NCBI RefSeq assembly: GCF_003339525.1
Contig: NZ_CP031124.1
Coordinates: 1,054,001-1,118,000 of the forward strand
DNA: 64,000 bases
Source of the DNA: Ephemeroptericola cinctiostellae
GTDB lineage: Bacteria; Pseudomonadota; Gammaproteobacteria; Burkholderiales; Burkholderiaceae
Reading direction: 5' to 3'
A program made the position numbers and the translations under genes. Below, piece by piece: positions 18,208 to 28,411 of this stretch. The notes below the pieces were generated by a model that saw nothing but the letters and a program-made list of their open reading frames with translations, did not search any database and was not told the origin of the DNA. How positions within the stretch are numbered: the first letter of the stretch is position 1; every line of letters begins with the position of its first letter.

Positions 18208-18879
18208 ATGCAAAATTTACCACAAACCCGTTTGATTGTCTTTGATTGGGATGGCACTCTTTTTGATTCCACCGGCGTGATTGCACACAGTTTGCAGAAA
18301 GCATGTGAAGCGCTGGGGTTGGCAGTACCAACGCTTCAGGAGGCGAAACATGTCATTGGCTTGGGCTTCAATGAGGCGATTGCGCAGCTTGTGGGGCCGC
18401 TCAATGCAGAGCAATCGGCTGCATTCATGACGGCTTATCGACGCAATTACTTTGCCGGAGAGTCGTTGGTGACATTGTATGATGGTATTTTGGAGTTGTT
18501 AAACGGTTTGCAATGGCAAGGCCGTTTAATGGCGGTGGCGACGGGGAAGTCGCGTGCGGGTTTAAATCGAGTGTTATTGGATGGTCATTTAAGGTCTTAT
18601 TTTGATGCAACGCGAACGGCTGATGAGACGGCGTCGAAGCCCCATCCACAGATGCTGTTTGAGTTGCTTGATGAGCTGGACGTGCCGCCACATCAAGCGG
18701 TGATGGTGGGTGACACGACGTATGATATTGACATGGCGAATGCCGCAGGTATGGCTTCCGTTGCAGTTAAATATGGGGCGCATGATGAGAAGTTGCTGTT
18801 GGCATCTCGTCCGACGGTTGTGGTTCATGATGTGAACATGCTGGCTAAGGTGCTGGGTGTGCAGAAGGCGTTGTTATGA
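18208..18879 (+). CDS. HAD-superfamily hydrolase, phosphoglycolate phosphatase-like
   Basis: This is a phosphatase of the HAD IA subfamily, 223 residues. Motif I is VFDWDGTLFDS (nucleophile D13, acid D15). A helical cap follows, then motif II ATGKSRAG, motif III Lys in ASKPHP, and motif IV MVGDTTYDIDMANAAG. It resembles Gph-type phosphatases, but the substrate cannot be read from sequence. Its stop overlaps the start of the next gene (ATGA at 18876-18879), so it is translationally coupled to the sensor kinase. That pairing is uncommon. Confidence 0.88.
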   Translation: MQNLPQTRLIVFDWDGTLFDSTGVIAHSLQKACEALGLAVPTLQEAKHVIGLGFNEAIAQLVGPLNAEQSAAFMTAYRRNYFAGESLVTLYDGILELLNGLQWQGRLMAVATGKSRAGLNRVLLDGHLRSYFDATRTADETASKPHPQMLFELLDELDVPPHQAVMVGDTTYDIDMANAAGMASVAVKYGAHDEKLLLASRPTVVVHDVNMLAKVLGVQKALL

Positions 18880-20870
18880 AATTATTTTTTAATAAGGAGA
18901 GGGGCTGGACAACGCTCATCATCGTGCTGTTGTTGTTACTGTTGTGGTCGGTCATCGCTCTGTTTCAACGCGTTTCTTCCAATGAAAAAGAGCAAAATGT
19001 CATCACGACGGCATCTGATTTGTATTGGTTTGATCAAGCGATCAATACCCGCCTGAATCATGCTCAATTGCAAGTGTGGGGACTTGCACGTGAGATTGAC
19101 AACGGTTCATTGAGCATTGAAAATTTTAATAAGCGTTCGGAAAGCATTTTAAACGATGCGCCTGAGTTGACTAACATCATCTGGCTTGACGCAGATGGGC
19201 AGACCAAAGTGCGTGCGTCAAATGTACAGGCACAATTACCTAAAGAGCCGATCGCACGTGATTTGGCCGAACAAAATGCATTGCGACGTGCCGCTGAAAC
19301 ACATGAAACGGCCAGCACTGAACCGATTAAAATGACCAATGACAGTTATGAAGTGGCTTTGATTCAACCCTTTTATGATAACAAAAATCAAATCATGGGG
19401 TTTATTAAGGCACAGTATTCATTGACGCAATTGTTCAATGGCACCGTACCCGATTGGTTTTCTAAGAAATATTATTTGCACGCGTATTACACAGAAAACA
19501 CCATTTATTCTACGGCGCAAGACGAGACGGTCACTTTTGACCCAAATTTACCGACCGCCGAGCGCAATATGTACATCAGCACAACACCGATTTTGATGCG
19601 AGCACAATTGTATCCTGATCGCCAGTTGTGGGTGTTGCGGGGCTTGTTTGCGGGTATGGTGCTGCTTTTATTGGCTTTGCTGGGGAGTTTGATTGCTTTG
19701 ATTCGCGACATGCGCCGCCGTCGATTGACAGAAAAAGAGTTGAGAACCCAATACAATTTACGCCATGCAATTGAGAAATCCTTGACGGTTGGTATTCGAG
19801 CACACGCATTGGATGGGACAATGTTTTATGTTAATCCTGCATTTTGCGAAATGATTGGCTACGAAGAGGAGGAGATCATCAACATCCAACCGCCTTTGCC
19901 GTACATTCCAAAAGAAGAAACTGAAAAGATTTTATGGATTCGTGACACCTTGCTTGAGGATCCAGAAGCCATAACGGTGACGGACATTAAAATGCGCCGT
20001 AAATCGGGTGAGGTCATCGACACCATCATGCGCGGTGGGCCGCTGTACGATGAGAAGCAAAGCCAGATTGGCTGGATCACCTCGGTGGAGGACGTGACTG
20101 AACGCCGACGTTTGGAGCAGTTTCAAGCCGATGAGCAAAAGCGTCTAGAGGCCGTCAATCATTTGATTAATATGGGTGAAATGGCTTCCGTCATCGCCCA
20201 CGAGTTGAACCAGCCATTGTCTGCTATTTTGGGTTATACCACAGGTTTGTCCAACTACATTAAAAAGGACACAGGTTCATTGAGCGGTGAAAAATTGATA
20301 GATGTGACTGAAAAAATTCGTCGTCAGGCCGATCGTGCTGCCAATGTGACGCGACGAGTGCAACAATTTGTACAGCAAAAATCAATTGCACCTGTGGCCA
20401 TTGATGTTTCTAACTGGATTAGCCAAACCATAGAATTTATGGAGTTGGAGTTTAAAAAACAGGGTGGACGGGTGATTAATCACGTTGAGCCAAAGGAGGT
20501 CAGCCCCGTCCTAATTGACATCACCATGTTGCAACAAATTTTAATCAATTTGTTGCGCAATGCCCTTGAAGCGATGGTTGAATACGGAAGTTCGCCAAGA
20601 GAGGTACATATTTATGCTGAAAACTACTCGCTGCACCATGTTTTGATTCAAGTGATAGACAATGGTCCGGGGATTTCAGTTGATAAGGTGGAGACGATAT
20701 TTAATCCTTTTTACACAACAAAAACGCATGGCGTTGGTATAGGTCTTAATATTTGTCGTACAATGATGGAGTCGAACGGAGGTCGACTGTGGGCTAGGGC
20801 AGATTTAAAAGGTGGGGTGTTTTATTTAACCCTCCCGATTGCAGCGGAAGGCATTCCTTTAGCTGACTAA
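18876..20870 (+). CDS. PAS-domain sensor histidine kinase
   Basis: This 664-residue membrane kinase has a membrane helix near residues 12-32, a ~210-residue extracytoplasmic sensor domain, and a second helix near 250-272. A PAS domain follows (about 295-410, FYVNPAFCEMIGYEEEEI and RRKSGEVIDT). Next are the HisKA domain with phospho-acceptor H442 in VIAHELNQPLSAILGY, and the ATPase domain with LINLLRNALEA, VIDNGPGI and GVGIGLNICRTMMESNGG. The DctB/FixL-like HELNQPLSA box pairs it with the FixJ-type regulator 55 bases downstream. The signal is unknown; I see no heme-binding FixL signature. It overlaps the HAD gene by 4 bases. Confidence 0.92.
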   Translation: MKLFFNKERGWTTLIIVLLLLLLWSVIALFQRVSSNEKEQNVITTASDLYWFDQAINTRLNHAQLQVWGLAREIDNGSLSIENFNKRSESILNDAPELTNIIWLDADGQTKVRASNVQAQLPKEPIARDLAEQNALRRAAETHETASTEPIKMTNDSYEVALIQPFYDNKNQIMGFIKAQYSLTQLFNGTVPDWFSKKYYLHAYYTENTIYSTAQDETVTFDPNLPTAERNMYISTTPILMRAQLYPDRQLWVLRGLFAGMVLLLLALLGSLIALIRDMRRRRLTEKELRTQYNLRHAIEKSLTVGIRAHALDGTMFYVNPAFCEMIGYEEEEIINIQPPLPYIPKEETEKILWIRDTLLEDPEAITVTDIKMRRKSGEVIDTIMRGGPLYDEKQSQIGWITSVEDVTERRRLEQFQADEQKRLEAVNHLINMGEMASVIAHELNQPLSAILGYTTGLSNYIKKDTGSLSGEKLIDVTEKIRRQADRAANVTRRVQQFVQQKSIAPVAIDVSNWISQTIEFMELEFKKQGGRVINHVEPKEVSPVLIDITMLQQILINLLRNALEAMVEYGSSPREVHIYAENYSLHHVLIQVIDNGPGISVDKVETIFNPFYTTKTHGVGIGLNICRTMMESNGGRLWARADLKGGVFYLTLPIAAEGIPLAD

Positions 20871-20925
20871 TTTCTGCACTTAAAACATTGAAATCACTGC
20901 ACTTAGAAAAAAAAGCGAGAAAAAA

Positions 20926-21534
20926 ATGCAAGTTTATATCATCGATGATGAAGAAGTTTTACGAGACTCCCTGTCTTGGTTATTGGAGTCGCGGGACTTA
21001 AGTTGTAAAACTTTTGCCTCGGGAGAATTGTTTTTAGCGGCTTTGCCTGTGTTGCCGCGCAATACCCCGAGCTGTATCATTTTGGACATCCGTATGGAGC
21101 CGCTCATGTCAGGCATCGAGCTGTTTCATCAATTGGCTGATGTCCGTCAAGATTGGCCGATCATCTTTTTATCAGGACATGGTGACATCAGTTTGGCCGT
21201 GAATGCGGTCAAACAAGGGGCTTTTGATTTCCTTGAAAAGCCTTTTGCCGACAATCAATTGGTAGATCGTGTTTTTGAGGCTTTGGCATTGAGTCGTCAA
21301 CGCGTGGTCATTTCGGTACAATCCAATGCCATTCGCCAACGTTTGGAAACCATCAGTCCCCGCGAGCAATCCGTGATGGAGTGCATTTTAAACGGCCGTT
21401 CAAGTCGAGAAGCTGCCGAGGAACTGGACATGGCGGTGCGCACGGTTGAAGTGCATCGTGCCAGCTTATTTAAAAAAATGGGCGTTAAAGGTGCTGTTGA
21501 ATTGATTAATTTGTTACAGGTGTTGGAAGTTTAA
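20926..21534 (+). CDS. Two-component response regulator, FixJ/LuxR type
   Basis: This 202-residue protein has a receiver domain (1-120), with acidic pocket DDEE at 7-10, phospho-acceptor D54 in IILDIRMEP, and K105 in FLEKPF. A LuxR-type helix-turn-helix follows (about 140-200: SPREQSVMECILNGRSSREA, then MAVRTVEVHRASLFKKMGVK). This layout matches FixJ/TtrR regulators that activate promoters when phosphorylated. The cognate kinase is the preceding gene. The spacer contains a 9-base direct repeat (CTGCACTTA at 20874 and 20897). The target genes are unknown. Confidence 0.93.
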   Translation: MQVYIIDDEEVLRDSLSWLLESRDLSCKTFASGELFLAALPVLPRNTPSCIILDIRMEPLMSGIELFHQLADVRQDWPIIFLSGHGDISLAVNAVKQGAFDFLEKPFADNQLVDRVFEALALSRQRVVISVQSNAIRQRLETISPREQSVMECILNGRSSREAAEELDMAVRTVEVHRASLFKKMGVKGAVELINLLQVLEV

Positions 21535-21663
21535 TTGGATTTGGACAGGCATTTTGCAGTGAAATTTGTAAAATAATCAAATGTTTTATTTTATGGTCGC
21601 AAAAAGGTTTACTTCGCGATGAACTGTAATTGTTTGGTTTGATATTTTTAAAGTGCCTCATTT

Positions 21664-21701
21664 AAAAAAGCCCCAGAGCGTTGATGTCTCTGGGGCTTTT
21701 G
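21664..21701. terminator. Bidirectional terminator between response regulator and ZIP gene
   Basis: AAAAGCCCCAGAG and CTCTGGGGCTTTT form a long GC-rich stem flanked by A's and T's, serving the convergent regulator (+) and transporter (-) genes. Confidence 0.88.
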
Positions 21702-21703
21702 AT

Positions 21704-22552
21704 TTACATGGGTGCTGTATTTGAATGTACATCCATGTGGGCGTCTTCATGTGCATGATGATGCTCATCGCCCTGCATCGTGAACCAAACGATGGCCACA
21801 CCAACGAACAGCATGGCGATCTGTATTAAGCCTTCACGCACACCTTTAAAAATGCTCATTTGCGGAATCAAATCGGCCACAGAAATGTACAAGAAAGAGC
21901 TTGCAGACACAACCAAAACGTAAGGAATCCATGCTTCTAAGTCAGATAAAATGAAATACCCCAGCAGCCCACCTAGCACGGCCATTAAGCCCGATGATAA
22001 TGTGTAAACCAATGCGCGTTGACGGTTAAATCCTGTATTAATGAGCACAATAAAATCGCCCAATTTATGCATCACCTCATGCAATGCCACGGCCAGTGCG
22101 GTCGCCCAGCCCAGCTTGATGTCGGTTAAAAATGCCGCCGCAACCAATAAACCATCGGTTAAATTATGAATCCCACTGCCCACTAAAATCATCCAACCGC
22201 CATGACCTGCAGAATCCTCATCGAAACCGTGGTGGTGGTCATGCCCATCGTGCTCATTGTGGTGGTTGTGGCGAAACAAAGCCAAGCGTTCGAGCAGGAA
22301 AAAGCCAAGGATGCCCATCAGCAAAAACTTGAATATATCGGTTGCATCTAAGCCTTGCGCCATCATGCCTTCTTGTGCTTCTGGCAGCAGGTGCAAGAGG
22401 GCCATGGACAGCAAGGTCCCCGCAGCAAGGCTGATTAAATGTTGCAATACTTTTCGTTGAAGCCATACACCTGCGGCCGCGGCCAGTGACATGCTTAACA
22501 CGGTTGCGACCAAGTTTGCCGCAATAATTTGCAGCAATAAAAATAAAGACAT
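21704..22552 (-). CDS. ZIP-family divalent metal transporter
   Basis: This 282-residue inner-membrane protein with about eight helices is predicted to import divalent metal (Zn, Fe or Mn). Helix 4 contains GSGIHNLTDGLLVAAAFL, the ZIP metal site. Helix 5 has HEVMHKLGD, where most ZIPs have HExPHExGD, so a Pro is replaced by Met and a Glu by Lys. A His-rich cytoplasmic loop (RHNHHNEHDGHDHHH) and a His-rich C-terminal tail (DEHHHAHEDAHMDVH) suggest metal binding. No Zur or Fur box was recognised upstream. Confidence 0.88.
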   Translation of the reverse strand: MSLFLLLQIIAANLVATVLSMSLAAAAGVWLQRKVLQHLISLAAGTLLSMALLHLLPEAQEGMMAQGLDATDIFKFLLMGILGFFLLERLALFRHNHHNEHDGHDHHHGFDEDSAGHGGWMILVGSGIHNLTDGLLVAAAFLTDIKLGWATALAVALHEVMHKLGDFIVLINTGFNRQRALVYTLSSGLMAVLGGLLGYFILSDLEAWIPYVLVVSASSFLYISVADLIPQMSIFKGVREGLIQIAMLFVGVAIVWFTMQGDEHHHAHEDAHMDVHSNTAPM

Positions 22553-22669
22553 GCTTCTTTTCCTTTCAGCGAAAAGATGTTTAATTTTTCTTAATTGTTT
22601 TTTAGACGAAAAATTTTAGTGTAAGTTTAGTCAATTACCATGATTGGCATGAAACAAATGGCTTTTCAA

Positions 22670-22742
22670 TCAACTCATTCATTTATCATGATAACAGGCC
22701 TGTCAAGCCCTTTTGTTTGGAATTATTGCATAAATGAGTTGA
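22670..22742. repeat. Inverted repeat upstream of etfB
   Basis: TCAACTCATT (22670-22679) and AATGAGTTGA (22733-22742) are perfect 10-base complements 53 bases apart. The right arm overlaps the -35 of the predicted etf promoter. The 382-base gap between the ZIP gene and etfB holds nothing else recognisable. Confidence 0.4.
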
Positions 22743-22767
22743 TAAAAAAGAACGACTGTGCTATTTT
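22739..22767 (+). promoter_or_regulatory. Predicted sigma-70 promoter for etfBA
   Basis: TTGATA (22739-22744) and TATTTT (22762-22767) are separated by 17 bases. This is the best match in the gap; the transcript would have a leader of about 160 bases. Confidence 0.4.
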
Positions 22768-22934
22768 GTCAACTGGATGGATTAATATTAAATGCGGGAG
22801 TCCAATCATGCCCAAAATACAAGTGATGGCGTATAATTGTGACATCATGGATGGGGCGCATGATTCAGTCGGTGCGGCTTATTTTGTTTGAAAAATGGAT
22901 TTGAACTCTCAACTTATCATTGGAGACACACAGT

Positions 22935-23684
22935 ATGAAAATTTTGGTAGCCGTAAAGCGAGTGGTCGATTACAACGTTAAAGTGCGTGTGAACGCCGAT
23001 CAAACGGATGTGGACATTGCCAGTGCAAAAATGTCGATGAATCCCTTCGATGAAATCGCAGTTGAAGAGGCTGTTCGTCTTAAAGAAGCTGGCATCGCTA
23101 CTGAAATCGTTGTTGTCTCTGCGGGCGTTGCCCAATGCCAAGAAACACTGCGCAGTGCGATGGCACTCGGCGCAGATCGCGCGATTTTGATTGAAACAAC
23201 AGAGCTCTTGCAACCCTTGGCTGTCGCCAAATTACTGGCTGCAGTGGTTAAAAATGAGCAGCCTGGTTTGGTCATTTTAGGCAAACAAGCGATTGACGAT
23301 GATGCCAATCAAACAGGTCAGATGGTGTCGGCTTTAACTGACTTACCTCAAGCGACATTTGCTTCGAAAGTGGTGATTGCGGACGGTAAAGCCACGGTGA
23401 CGCGCGAAGTTGATGGTGGTTTAGAAACATTGAACATGGATTTGCCCGCCATTTTGACGACTGATTTGCGTTTGAACGAACCACGTTATGCCACGTTGCC
23501 AAACATCATGAAAGCAAAGAAAAAGCCGCTGGATGTCACGACCCCAGAAGCTTTGGGTGTTGATGTGACCCCTCATTTGAAAACTTTGAAAGTCACCGAG
23601 CCACCCGTGCGCAGCGCAGGCATCATTGTGCCTGATGTGGCGACATTGATTGAGAAGCTGCGCAACGAAGCCAAAGTGATTTAA
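22935..23684 (+). CDS. etfB: Electron transfer flavoprotein beta subunit
   Basis: EtfB pairs with EtfA to carry electrons from acyl-CoA dehydrogenases to the ETF:quinone oxidoreductase. The 249-residue protein begins [19 protein letters not shown] and contains [35 protein letters not shown], and the AMP-binding end [20 protein letters not shown]. The ATG at 22935 has GGAGACA upstream and is preferred over an in-frame upstream start at 22920. The acyl-CoA dehydrogenase gene downstream fits this role. Confidence 0.96.
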   Translation: MKILVAVKRVVDYNVKVRVNADQTDVDIASAKMSMNPFDEIAVEEAVRLKEAGIATEIVVVSAGVAQCQETLRSAMALGADRAILIETTELLQPLAVAKLLAAVVKNEQPGLVILGKQAIDDDANQTGQMVSALTDLPQATFASKVVIADGKATVTREVDGGLETLNMDLPAILTTDLRLNEPRYATLPNIMKAKKKPLDVTTPEALGVDVTPHLKTLKVTEPPVRSAGIIVPDVATLIEKLRNEAKVI

Positions 23685-23700
23685 ATTTAAAAAATAAGGG

Positions 23701-23744
23701 CCTTGATGCCGCATTTGCTTACAATTGGCAAATGGGTTTCAAGG
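23701..23744 (+). other. Stem-loop in the etfB-etfA spacer
   Basis: CCTTGA (23701-23706) pairs with TCAAGG (23739-23744), and CATTTGC (23712-23718) pairs with GCAAATG (23728-23734). The structure has no T-run. It may affect mRNA stability or relative translation of the two subunits, which is inference. Confidence 0.45.
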
Positions 23745-23800
23745 GCAGCAGACAATCGACCAAACCACGGCCTATTGAAGGCATTTTTGGAGCACAATTC

Positions 23801-24730
23801 ATGACCATTTTAATCATTGCCGAACACGACAACGGCAGCTTACGTAAATCAACTTTAAACACCGTCGCTGCGGCGCAACAGATTGGTGGCGACATTCATG
23901 TGGCTGTGATGGGTTCAGGCGTTGCGGATGTGGCTCAACAAGCAGCAGCTGTTGCTGGCGTGAGCAAAGTCTTGACGTTTGACGATGCCGCTTTGGCTCA
24001 AGCCACCAGTGAAGCCATTGCTGCACAGATCCTCAGCGTGGCAGCTGCATACAGCCACATCTTGGCACCTGCCACTTCCATGGGTAAAAGCACATTGCCA
24101 CGTGTCGCGGCGCGATTGGATGTGGCACAAGTGTCCGACATCGTCAAAGTGGAGTCGGCAGACACGTTTGTCCGCCCAATTTATGCAGGCAGCCTGTTGG
24201 CGACCGTCCAGTCAATGGATGCTGTTAAAGTCATCACTGTGCGCACGACGGGCTTTGATGCCGCCGCAGCAACAGGCGGTTCTGCGACAATTGAACCACA
24301 AACCGTTCAGGCCGTTGCTCACAGCGCACGTTTTGTTTCAAGTGAGATGGCGAAGTCGGATCGCCCAGAGTTGACGGCGGCTTCGATTGTTGTTTCAGGC
24401 GGACGTGGCTTGGGCTCAGCTGAGAATTTTCACATCCTCGAAACATTGGCTGATAAACTGGGTGCGGCTTTAGGCGCATCACGCGCAGCCGTGGATGCGG
24501 GGTATGTGGCCAATGATTTACAAGTCGGTCAAACGGGTAAAATCGTTGCACCGCAGTTGTACATTGCTGTGGGCATTTCAGGTGCGATTCAGCATCAAGC
24601 GGGCATGAAAGATTCAAAGGTCATTGTGGCCATCAACAAAAACCCAGATGAACCCATTTTTCAAATTGCGGATTATGGCATCGTAGGTGATTTGTTTGAA
24701 GTGGTGCCTCAATTGACCGCCGCACTTTAA
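23801..24730 (+). CDS. etfA: Electron transfer flavoprotein alpha subunit
   Basis: EtfA carries the FAD of the ETF heterodimer. The 309-residue protein begins MTILIIAEHDNGSLRKSTLN. It ends with the FAD-binding domain: GGRGLGSAENFHILETLADK, GASRAAVDAGYV, VGQTGKIVAPQLYIAVGISG, AIQHQAGMKDSKVIVAINK and PIFQIADYGIVGDLFEVVP. The ATG at 23801 has TTTGGAGC upstream; a longer frame from 23732 is not conserved. A terminator follows. Confidence 0.96.
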   Translation: MTILIIAEHDNGSLRKSTLNTVAAAQQIGGDIHVAVMGSGVADVAQQAAAVAGVSKVLTFDDAALAQATSEAIAAQILSVAAAYSHILAPATSMGKSTLPRVAARLDVAQVSDIVKVESADTFVRPIYAGSLLATVQSMDAVKVITVRTTGFDAAAATGGSATIEPQTVQAVAHSARFVSSEMAKSDRPELTAASIVVSGGRGLGSAENFHILETLADKLGAALGASRAAVDAGYVANDLQVGQTGKIVAPQLYIAVGISGAIQHQAGMKDSKVIVAINKNPDEPIFQIADYGIVGDLFEVVPQLTAAL

Positions 24731-24736
24731 ATACAG

Positions 24737-24768
24737 AACCCAGTCTGATTGAGCAGGCTGGGTTTTTT
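24737..24768 (+). terminator. Intrinsic terminator after etfA
   Basis: AACCCAGTCTG and CAGGCTGGGTT form a stem (one G-T pair) running into six T's. Confidence 0.85.
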
Positions 24769-24875
24769 ATGCGTATAAAAAAGCACAATCGTTCTGTTTG
24801 TTTGAGCGTTGATTGTGTGTTGGATATGGTGCGACATACGATTCGTTGCCAAATGATTTTAATTCGGAGAAAAAA

Positions 24876-26657
24876 ATGCCTTACATTGTTCCTCAAAAAG
24901 ACATGCTGTTCACTTTGGAGCATGTGGCCAACTTGAGTCAAGTGTTTGCAGAGCTCAACATTGATTTGGATGCAGAAACTGTTGCAGGTGTGTTGGATGA
25001 AGCAGCGAAGCTGAATCAAGACATCGTCGCGCCAACCAACCGTACTGGTGATTTGCAGCCTTCTTATTTGAAAGACGGTAAAGTCATCACCAGCCCTGGT
25101 TTTAAAGAGGCGTTTCAGGCTTATACACAAGGTGGTTGGCAGGGGTTATCGCATCCAGAAGAGGTGGGTGGACAAGGCTTACCTAAACTGCTGGCAACCG
25201 CGTGTTCAGAGATGCTTAATTCATCCAATTTGTCTTTCGCATTATGTACTTTATTGACCGATGGCGCGATTGAGGCTTTGCTGACGGCGGGCTCGGATGA
25301 GATGAAGCAGCAATACATCCCACGCATGATTTCTGGTGAATGGACGGGTAGTATGAACTTGACCGAGCCACAAGCTGGCTCGGACCTTGCACTGGTGCGC
25401 AGTCGCGCTGAGCCACAAGCCGATGGCAGCTACAAAGTGTTTGGTACAAAAATTTTCATCACTTACGGTGACCATGACTTGGCTGATAACATCGTGCATT
25501 TGGTGTTGGCTCGCACGCCGACGGCCCCCGAAGGTATTAAAGGCATTTCATTGTTTGTCGTACCGAAAATATTGGTCAATGCCGATGGTTCATTGGGTGC
25601 GCCAAACGACGTGGCGTGCTTGTCACTGGAGCATAAATTGGGCATCAAAGCCAGCCCAACAGCCGTTCTGCAGTTTGGTGATCACGGCGGTGCAACGGGT
25701 TATTTGGTGGGCGAGGAAAACCGTGGGCTGGAGTACATGTTCATCATGATGAACGCAGCGCGCTTTTCAGTGGGTATTCAAGGCTTGGCGGTGATGGAGA
25801 CTGCGTATCAAATGGCGCGTGACTATGCCGCAGAACGCTTGCAAAGCCGCCCTGTGGATGGCAGCGCGCGCGAAGCTGTGGCCATCATTCATCACCCCGA
25901 TGTGAAGCGCATGTTGTTGACCATGAAGGCCACGATTGAAGGGTGCCGTGCCATGTCGTATTACACGGCGGGTTTGTCCGACATTGCGCACCACCATGCG
26001 GATGCCGCCACCCGTGAAGCAGCACTTGCACAGTATGAGTTTATGGTGCCTTTGGTGAAAGGTTTCAATACCGAGCAATCGGTTGACATCACCAGCGTGG
26101 GTGTTCAGATCCATGGTGGCATGGGTTTCATCGAGGAAACGGGTGCTGCGCAATTTCACCGTGACTCACGCATTTTGCCGATTTATGAAGGCACAACGGC
26201 GATTCAAGCGAATGATTTGATTGGGCGAAAAACATTGCGCGATGGAGGGGCGGTGGCATTGGCTTTTGCGGATCAAATTGACGCGACCGCAGCGGAATTG
26301 GCGGGACATGATGCGCTGAAATCGATGGTGCAACCTTTGTCAGACGCCAATCATGCGTATCGCAATGTGGTGGCGCACGTGTTGGCACACACAAAAACCA
26401 ATCCAAACAATGTGTTTGCGGGTTCAGTGCTTTACTTGAAATTGGCAGGCATGTTGATGGCGGGGTGGCACAGCGCGCGGGCTGCATTGGCGGCGCAATC
26501 GCTGTTGTCGAGCGGCACGGATGTGGCATTTTTGCAAGGAAAAATAGGCACGGCTCAATTTTACATGCAGCACGTGTTGCCGCAAACAGGTGCACTGGCG
26601 AAAGCAATCCTCGATGGTGGCGAAGCCGTGGCAGGGTTCGATGTGGCTTTGTTTTAA
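24876..26657 (+). CDS. Acyl-CoA dehydrogenase, long (~590-residue) family
   Basis: This FAD enzyme oxidises an acyl-CoA to the 2-enoyl-CoA and passes electrons to ETF, whose genes lie just upstream. The 593-residue protein has an N-terminal helical domain, WTGSMNLTEPQAGSDLALVR (FAD-binding segment), the middle domain with TKIFITYGDHD, and QIHGGMGFIEETGAAQFHRD. RILPIYEGTTAIQANDLIGR contains the probable catalytic Glu, and a C-terminal extension is typical of the DmdC/AcdH-like group. The start at 24876 has CGGAGA upstream. Substrate chain length cannot be told; DmdC (methylthiopropionyl-CoA) is one possibility but not proven. Confidence 0.9.
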   Translation: MPYIVPQKDMLFTLEHVANLSQVFAELNIDLDAETVAGVLDEAAKLNQDIVAPTNRTGDLQPSYLKDGKVITSPGFKEAFQAYTQGGWQGLSHPEEVGGQGLPKLLATACSEMLNSSNLSFALCTLLTDGAIEALLTAGSDEMKQQYIPRMISGEWTGSMNLTEPQAGSDLALVRSRAEPQADGSYKVFGTKIFITYGDHDLADNIVHLVLARTPTAPEGIKGISLFVVPKILVNADGSLGAPNDVACLSLEHKLGIKASPTAVLQFGDHGGATGYLVGEENRGLEYMFIMMNAARFSVGIQGLAVMETAYQMARDYAAERLQSRPVDGSAREAVAIIHHPDVKRMLLTMKATIEGCRAMSYYTAGLSDIAHHHADAATREAALAQYEFMVPLVKGFNTEQSVDITSVGVQIHGGMGFIEETGAAQFHRDSRILPIYEGTTAIQANDLIGRKTLRDGGAVALAFADQIDATAAELAGHDALKSMVQPLSDANHAYRNVVAHVLAHTKTNPNNVFAGSVLYLKLAGMLMAGWHSARAALAAQSLLSSGTDVAFLQGKIGTAQFYMQHVLPQTGALAKAILDGGEAVAGFDVALF

Positions 26658-26682
26658 TGTGTTTGACTGTAAGTGCATGCTG

Positions 26683-26729
26683 TTTCAATAAAAAGCGCCA
26701 GACTCATGTTCTGGCGCTTTTTATTGAAA
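26683..26729. terminator. Bidirectional terminator, perfect 20-bp stem
   Basis: Bases 26683-26702 and 26710-26729 are perfect complements with a 7-base loop. The core is AAAAAGCGCCAGA and TCTGGCGCTTTTT. It lies between the convergent acyl-CoA dehydrogenase and argH genes and serves both. Confidence 0.93.
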
Positions 26730-26737
26730 ATGACGGC

Positions 26738-28162
26738 TTATCCGTTGTTTCTCAAGCGAGCAATGGCTGCACGCACTTGGTTGGGTGCGGTGCCACCAAT
26801 GTGATCGCGAGCTGCCACGCTGCCTTCTAAGGTCAAGCAATGGCCGACATCAGCGCCAATCAAAGCCTGCTGCTCAGTGGTTAAATCTGTTGCTGCGCGC
26901 AACTCTTCCAAGTTTAGATCGGCCAAGTCACATTTTTTTTGAGTGCAGATTTTAACCGCATGCGCCACCGCTTCATGTGCATCGCGGAAAGGCAAACCTT
27001 TTTTGACCAAGTAGTCGGCCAAATCGGTGGCTGTCGAAAAACCTTGTAAAGCCGCTGCGCGCATGTTTTCAGGTTTAACGATGATGCCCTGAACCATTTC
27101 TGTGAAAATAATTAAAGTTTCCAAAACGGTGTCGGCAGCATCAAATAAAGGTTCTTTATCCTCTTGGTTGTCCTTGTTGTAGGCCAATGGTTGACCTTTC
27201 ATTAACGTCAACAAACTCATCAAATCCCCATAAACTCGACCTGTTTTGCCTCGTGCCAGTTCTGGTACGTCGGGATTTTTTTTCTGTGGCATGATCGATG
27301 AGCCTGTGCAAAAACGATCTGCAAGATCGATGAAGCCGACACGTGGGCTCATCCAATTGACCAATTCCTCAGAAAAACGCGACACGTGCATCATCACCAA
27401 GGAGGCCGCAGCACAAAACTCAATCGCAAAATCCCGATCAGACACAGCATCCAAAGAGTTTTCGCATACCCCTTCAAAGCCCAGTTGCGCAGCAACAAAT
27501 TCACGGTCAATGGGGTATGTTGTGCCCGCTAAAGCAGCAGCACCAAGAGGTAAACGATTGACGCGACGACGACAATCGCTCATGCGCTCGAAATCACGTG
27601 CAAACATATTGACGTAAGCCAACAAATGGTGACCAAAAGTGATCGGCTGAGCGACTTGTAAATGCGTAAAACCCGGCAAAATGGTATCAGCCTCACGCTC
27701 GGCAACGGTCAATAAACCATTTTGCAATCCACGCAAAGCTGCGCAAATGTCATCAATTTGTGCGCGCAGCCACAAACGAATGTCGGTGGCCACTTGATCA
27801 TTGCGTGAGCGACCCGTGTGCAAACGCTTGCCAGCCGCACCGACCAAAGCCGTCAGGCGTGCTTCTATGTTCAAATGCACGTCTTCAAGATCAAGCTGCC
27901 AGTCGAATTCACCAGCATCAACTTCTGATTTAATTTGTGCCATACCGCGTTGTATGTCGGCAAGGTCTTGTGCACCGATAATGCCTTGTTGAGCGAGCAT
28001 GCTGGCATGCGCCAAAGAACCTTCAATGTCAAATAAAGCCAAACGTTTATCAAAGTTGACTGAGGCGGTATAGCGTTTAACCAATTCGCTCATGGGCTCA
28101 GAAAAAAGGGCAGACCAGCCGCTGGTTTTGTTGTGCAGTTGAGAATTTGAAGCGTCGCTCAT
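26738..28162 (-). CDS. argH: Argininosuccinate lyase
   Basis: ArgH cleaves argininosuccinate to arginine and fumarate, the last step of arginine synthesis. The 474-residue protein contains [36 protein letters not shown], and the fumarase/lyase signature [12 protein letters not shown] with the catalytic Ser loop. The C-terminus is typical. The ATG at 28162 gives [20 protein letters not shown], a usual betaproteobacterial start. It is a single gene, convergent with the acyl-CoA dehydrogenase. Confidence 0.97.
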   Translation of the reverse strand: MSDASNSQLHNKTSGWSALFSEPMSELVKRYTASVNFDKRLALFDIEGSLAHASMLAQQGIIGAQDLADIQRGMAQIKSEVDAGEFDWQLDLEDVHLNIEARLTALVGAAGKRLHTGRSRNDQVATDIRLWLRAQIDDICAALRGLQNGLLTVAEREADTILPGFTHLQVAQPITFGHHLLAYVNMFARDFERMSDCRRRVNRLPLGAAALAGTTYPIDREFVAAQLGFEGVCENSLDAVSDRDFAIEFCAAASLVMMHVSRFSEELVNWMSPRVGFIDLADRFCTGSSIMPQKKNPDVPELARGKTGRVYGDLMSLLTLMKGQPLAYNKDNQEDKEPLFDAADTVLETLIIFTEMVQGIIVKPENMRAAALQGFSTATDLADYLVKKGLPFRDAHEAVAHAVKICTQKKCDLADLNLEELRAATDLTTEQQALIGADVGHCLTLEGSVAARDHIGGTAPNQVRAAIARLRNNG

Positions 28163-28411
28163 GTTTGTCCTAAAAAAGAAAAGTCAATTCAAATGAATCT
28201 TCTATTTTAAAGCAAAGGCTGTTGGGAGTGGGATAAACTGTAAAGCAATTCCATTGTGTTCAATTAATGTGTATAATGCCACTTGTTGTCTTGCAATGAA
28301 TTAACAAGGGTTTTGCATGTAAAAACCAGTTCTATCAAGGGCTTAAGCGATAAAGTCCGCTGCAAGCCGCACCAGATCGTCATTTTAAGAAAATTTTTTT
28401 GAAAAAATGTC

